Translations under genes and position numbers: made by a program
NCBI GenBank assembly: GCA_023138975.1
Contig: JAGLON010000008.1
Location: 209,561-273,560, forward strand
Source: Candidatus Zixiibacteriota bacterium
GTDB lineage: Bacteria; Zixibacteria; MSB-5A5; GN15; JAAZOE01
Direction: 5' to 3'
DNA length: 64,000 nucleotides
In this document: positions 63,993-64,000 of the stretch, piece by piece
Position numbering within the stretch: position 1 is the first letter of the stretch
How the letters are laid out: every line of letters starts with the position of its first letter
The notes under the pieces: model-generated
Told to the model about the DNA's origin: nothing
Seen by the model: the letters and a program-made list of their open reading frames with translations, nothing else
Databases searched by the model: none

Positions 63993-64000
63993 CATATTAA

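Larger units (their letters stand above)
63257..64000. other. Non-coding region with short repeats
   Basis: About 740 bases without a credible gene. It contains a 20-base direct repeat (63547, 63830), phrases similar to widespread intergenic repeats (TGTCATTCAGAGGAACGAG at 63612 and GAGTGACGCAGGAATCTTT near 63665), an inverted repeat CCCGCATAGCGGG at 63648-63660 and a terminator at the right end. It could be an intergenic repeat cluster or hold an RNA gene on the plus strand; I cannot decide. Confidence 0.5.

Overview
The window reads as a chromosomal contig of an uncultured two-membrane bacterium, most likely of the Fibrobacteres-Chlorobi-Bacteroidetes (FCB) side of the tree, possibly candidate phylum Zixibacteria. 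The taxonomic guess rests on gene content: a secreted protein with an FCB-type C-terminal sorting domain (NYPNPFNP... ending in KKMLLLK), an RND/TolC efflux system and other outer-membrane proteins, DUF3857/transglutaminase proteins, a TIGR03960-DUF2344 radical SAM fusion and GTP-dependent PEP carboxykinase. Base composition is moderately AT-rich and many genes start at TTG or GTG. No rRNA, CRISPR array or insertion sequence is visible.

Layout. 1-3493: the end of an integrated element. A large SIR2-family gene without a stop runs off the left edge, followed by a tyrosine integrase next to the 3' end of tRNA-Ser(GGA). 3660-8291 (minus): FetAB-like ABC transporter, secreted metallopeptidase-like protein, small membrane protein, YhaM-type exoribonuclease. 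8417-17925 (plus): YtxJ-like protein, a PATAN (DUF4388) operon ending in a strong terminator, radical SAM-DUF2344 fusion, RsmB, PASTA protein, LOG-family protein and UbiE/MenG. 17929-21014: MEMO1-AMMECR1 fusion (minus) and a cation/proton antiporter (plus). 21096-24240: initiator tRNA, a decayed DUF932-like gene start, and a MarR-controlled operon with a ferric-reductase/NOX-like flavohaem protein. 24289-26553: a Ser/Thr kinase-TPR-thioredoxin fusion. 26923-30723: two tandem DUF3857-transglutaminase proteins. 30856-36474 (minus): cupin, outer-membrane barrel, a selenocysteine peroxiredoxin read through an in-frame UGA, small membrane proteins, aquaporin, Rh-type ammonium channel.

36726-45348 (plus): a nine-gene operon ending in the arsenosugar genes (TIGR04282 glycosyltransferase, carboxymuconolactone decarboxylase-like protein, ArsS) and beginning with a flavin oxidoreductase, a NapH-like ferredoxin, a DUF547 protein and three membrane/sugar-transfer proteins. 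A Ric/ScdA-like Fe-S repair protein follows. 46274-55129 (minus): the sorting-domain protein, then a heavy-metal RND efflux operon with a His-rich adaptor and a Cys-rich leader protein. 55299-61018 (minus): six close-packed genes joining an HdrDE/DsrMK/Tmc-like membrane redox module to phosphorelay proteins (HTH-Cys-receiver regulator, macro-domain protein, cytochrome b, Fe-S protein fused to a receiver domain, Cys-motif PAS kinase, single-domain receiver). 61301-63256: GTP-PEPCK. 63257-64000: non-coding, with repeats and a terminator.

The strongest candidates for something new are the redox/phosphorelay operon at 55.3-61.0 kb, the selenoperoxiredoxin with its SECIS hairpin, the SIR2 gene on the tRNA-linked element, and the kinase-TPR-thioredoxin fusion. 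A recurrent theme is thiol, selenium and metal redox chemistry linked to signalling.
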